Assembly: GCA_041627475.1 (NCBI GenBank) | Contig: JBFKQZ010000191.1 | Span: forward strand, 1-6,172 | Direction of reading: 5' to 3' | Origin: JBFGFG01 sp041627475 | Lineage (GTDB): Bacteria > Actinomycetota > Nitriliruptoria > Nitriliruptorales > Nitriliruptoraceae | DNA: 6,172 nt | Shown here: piece after piece, positions 5,171 to 6,172 of the stretch | Layout: the number at the start of each line of letters is the position of its first letter | Position numbering within the stretch: the stretch's first letter is position 1 | Translations under genes and position numbers: made by a program | Notes under the pieces: generated by a model | Told to the model about the DNA's origin: nothing | What the model saw: only the letters and a program-made list of their open reading frames with translations | The model's database searches: none

Positions 5171-5617
5171 CCAGCCGATCGCGTCGTGGCGGCCGAGCTT
5201 GCGCAGCTCCGCACCGAGCTGACGCCGGGCGCGACGAGCACCGCCGTGCTCACTGACCCGTGCCGCCAGCCGGACCAGCGCCTCCTCCAGCACGTCCGCG
5301 CGTGGTGTCCGGCCGCGCATGCGGACCTCGTCGAGCCACTGGACCGGGCTCGCGTGCCCACGCTCCCGGTTGCAGCGGGCGCAGGCGGCGACCTCGTTCT
5401 CGAGCCAGTTCGGCCCGCCCTTCACGCGTGCGATCACGTGCTCGCGGGTCGGTCGGACCAGCTCGTCGAACGGCCGCGAGCACCACACGCAGCCGTCGCC
5501 GTCGCGCGCGACGATCGCGCCGAGCCGGGCGCTCGACACCTCGCCGCTCCCACCGGGCGGTCGTCCGTCACGCGTCGGCAGCGCGGTCTCCTCAGGTCGT
5601 CGTCCCGAGGATGCCAC
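5168..5617 (-). CDS. HNH endonuclease domain protein
   Basis: A predicted protein of up to 149 residues with a zinc-bearing HNH nuclease fold. Visible residues are the paired cysteines C43/C46 (CVWC) and C79/C82 (CARC), the catalytic histidine H60 in REHVIARVKGG, N74 in the LENEV turn, and N83 and H88 in the CNRERGH segment. It resembles small stand-alone HNH (McrA-like) proteins. These cut or nick DNA; the target is unknown and no methylase or other restriction partner is next to it. The start is uncertain. The GTG at 5617 has only a weak AGG upstream and adds a Pro/Gly/Arg-rich extension. The GTG at 5539 (residue 27) has GGGAG 7 nt before it and begins right at the domain, giving a 123-residue protein. 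It lies 33 bp downstream of the transporter gene on the same strand. Confidence 0.8.
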   Translation of the reverse strand: MASSGRRPEETALPTRDGRPPGGSGEVSSARLGAIVARDGDGCVWCSRPFDELVRPTREHVIARVKGGPNWLENEVAACARCNRERGHASPVQWLDEVRMRGRTPRADVLEEALVRLAARVSEHGGARRARRQLGAELRKLGRHDAIGW

Positions 5618-5627
5618 CGCGTCGTGA

Positions 5628-5647
5628 CCTGCTGGTCGACCGGCAGG
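5628..5647 (-). terminator. near-palindrome between transporter and HNH genes
   Basis: A 20-bp palindrome broken at a single position pair, with arms CCTGCCGGTC and GACCAGCAGG as read on the minus strand. It starts 3 bp after the transporter stop codon. As RNA it would give a 5-bp stem, one C-A mismatch, then a 2-bp stem closing a UCGA loop. It could be a terminator of the transporter gene or an operator ahead of the HNH gene. Confidence 0.3.
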
Positions 5648-5650
5648 CGG

Positions 5651-6172
5651 TCAGTCGTCCCCTGCCGAGGCCTGCGCGCCGGCGCGTTCGGCTGCTGCCT
5701 CCTCGCGGTCGACGTGGTCGAGCAGTGCGCCGTGGCGCGAGCGGAACACCTCGGCGTCGTAGTGGGCGCCGAGCAGGTCGAGCTCCTCGTGGAAGGCCCG
5801 CTGCAGGCTCCAGCACAGCACCAGCAGGACCATCGCGAACGGCAGGCCCGTGGCCACCGACGCGGTCTGCAGCGCCGACAGCCCGCCGCCGATCAGCAGG
5901 ACCGCGGCGAGCACGCCCTCCATCGTCGCCCAGAACACGCGCTGCGGCTTGGGCGAGTCGAGCTTGCCGCCAGAGGTCAGGTGGTCGACGACCAGCGAGC
6001 CCGAGTCGGAGGAGGTGACGAAGAACGAGATCACCAGCAGCACGCCGGCCAACGACGTGACCTGGGCGATCGGGAAGGCCTGCAGCATGTCGAAGAGGGC
6101 CGTGGCCACGTTCTCGTCGACCGCAGCGGCGACGTCACGCACGCCGTCGAGCTGGAGCTTCAGCGCGGTGCC
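5651..6172 (-). CDS. BCCT family transporter, C-terminal part (5' end outside window)
   Basis: The last 173 residues of a betaine/carnitine/choline-type transporter, which imports compatible solutes across the cytoplasmic membrane, commonly by sodium or proton coupling. The frame is open to the window edge and begins mid-protein (GTALKLQLDGV), so the start is missing. Fragment residues 36-66 carry a membrane helix and the family motif FFVTSSDSGSLVVDHLTSGG. Residues 81-100 and 103-124 are the last two helices (with SALQTASVATGLPFA between and in the second). About 50 charged residues follow as a cytoplasmic tail; in BetP-type proteins the C-terminal tail takes part in osmotic regulation. An intact BCCT protein is usually 500-700 residues, so roughly a quarter to a third is visible. 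A BCCT protein suggests osmoprotection; the substrate is not determinable here. Confidence 0.88.
   Translation of the reverse strand, partial: GTALKLQLDGVRDVAAAVDENVATALFDMLQAFPIAQVTSLAGVLLVISFFVTSSDSGSLVVDHLTSGGKLDSPKPQRVFWATMEGVLAAVLLIGGGLSALQTASVATGLPFAMVLLVLCWSLQRAFHEELDLLGAHYDAEVFRSRHGALLDHVDREEAAAERAGAQASAGDD

Noticed and set aside
5260..6018. A 252-codon plus-strand frame over the HNH and BCCT genes
   Set aside because: The composition is almost entirely Arg/Pro/Ala/Ser, and two well-supported genes lie on the opposite strand.
1..6172. Search for CRISPR arrays, tRNA or rRNA genes, insertion-sequence ends, integrase genes and phage-defence clusters
   Set aside because: No regularly spaced repeats, cloverleaf-like sequences, transposase or integrase motifs were seen on either strand. 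The HNH gene alone is not enough to call a defence island.

Overview
The window is very GC-rich (roughly 70 % by eye). It has G/C-dominated third codon positions, tightly packed genes and actinobacterial protein families: a DUF1707 membrane protein, a NarL/LuxR-type two-component pair, and promoters of the TANNNT type placed right at a start codon. This points to a high-GC actinobacterium. The BCCT-type compatible-solute transporter at the right edge would suit a halophilic or osmotically stressed lifestyle, but genus and species cannot be named from this sequence.

Layout. Positions 1-242 hold no gene I can support. A secreted multidomain protein ending in a FIMAH domain is on the minus strand (243-1433), with a good sigma-70-like promoter. 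Divergent from it is a small two-membrane-span DUF2905 protein (1543-1764, plus). This converges, with a 10-bp gap, on a two-component operon read on the minus strand: a histidine kinase (2428-3822) followed by its response regulator (1775-2431), joined by a 4-bp ATGA stop/start overlap. Divergent from the kinase is a DUF1707 membrane protein (4010-4606, plus). It is followed by overlapping hairpins, a small VOC/glyoxalase-fold protein (4730-5155, plus), a convergent HNH nuclease (5168-5617, minus), and the C-terminal part of a BCCT transporter (5651-6172, minus, running off the right edge).

How the genes may work together. The most structured part is the 187-bp divergent region between the kinase-regulator operon and the DUF1707 gene. 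It holds three perfect inverted repeats, one with 12-bp arms and a 4-bp spacer plus a third half-site one helical turn away. The kinase start appears to be leaderless and sits under this array. The simplest reading is a self-regulated membrane-sensing module in which the regulator controls its own operon and the divergent DUF1707 protein, in the style of LiaFSR cell-envelope stress systems. That reading is inference. The remaining genes (FIMAH protein, DUF2905, VOC, HNH, BCCT) look like independent single-gene units, several bounded by hairpins.
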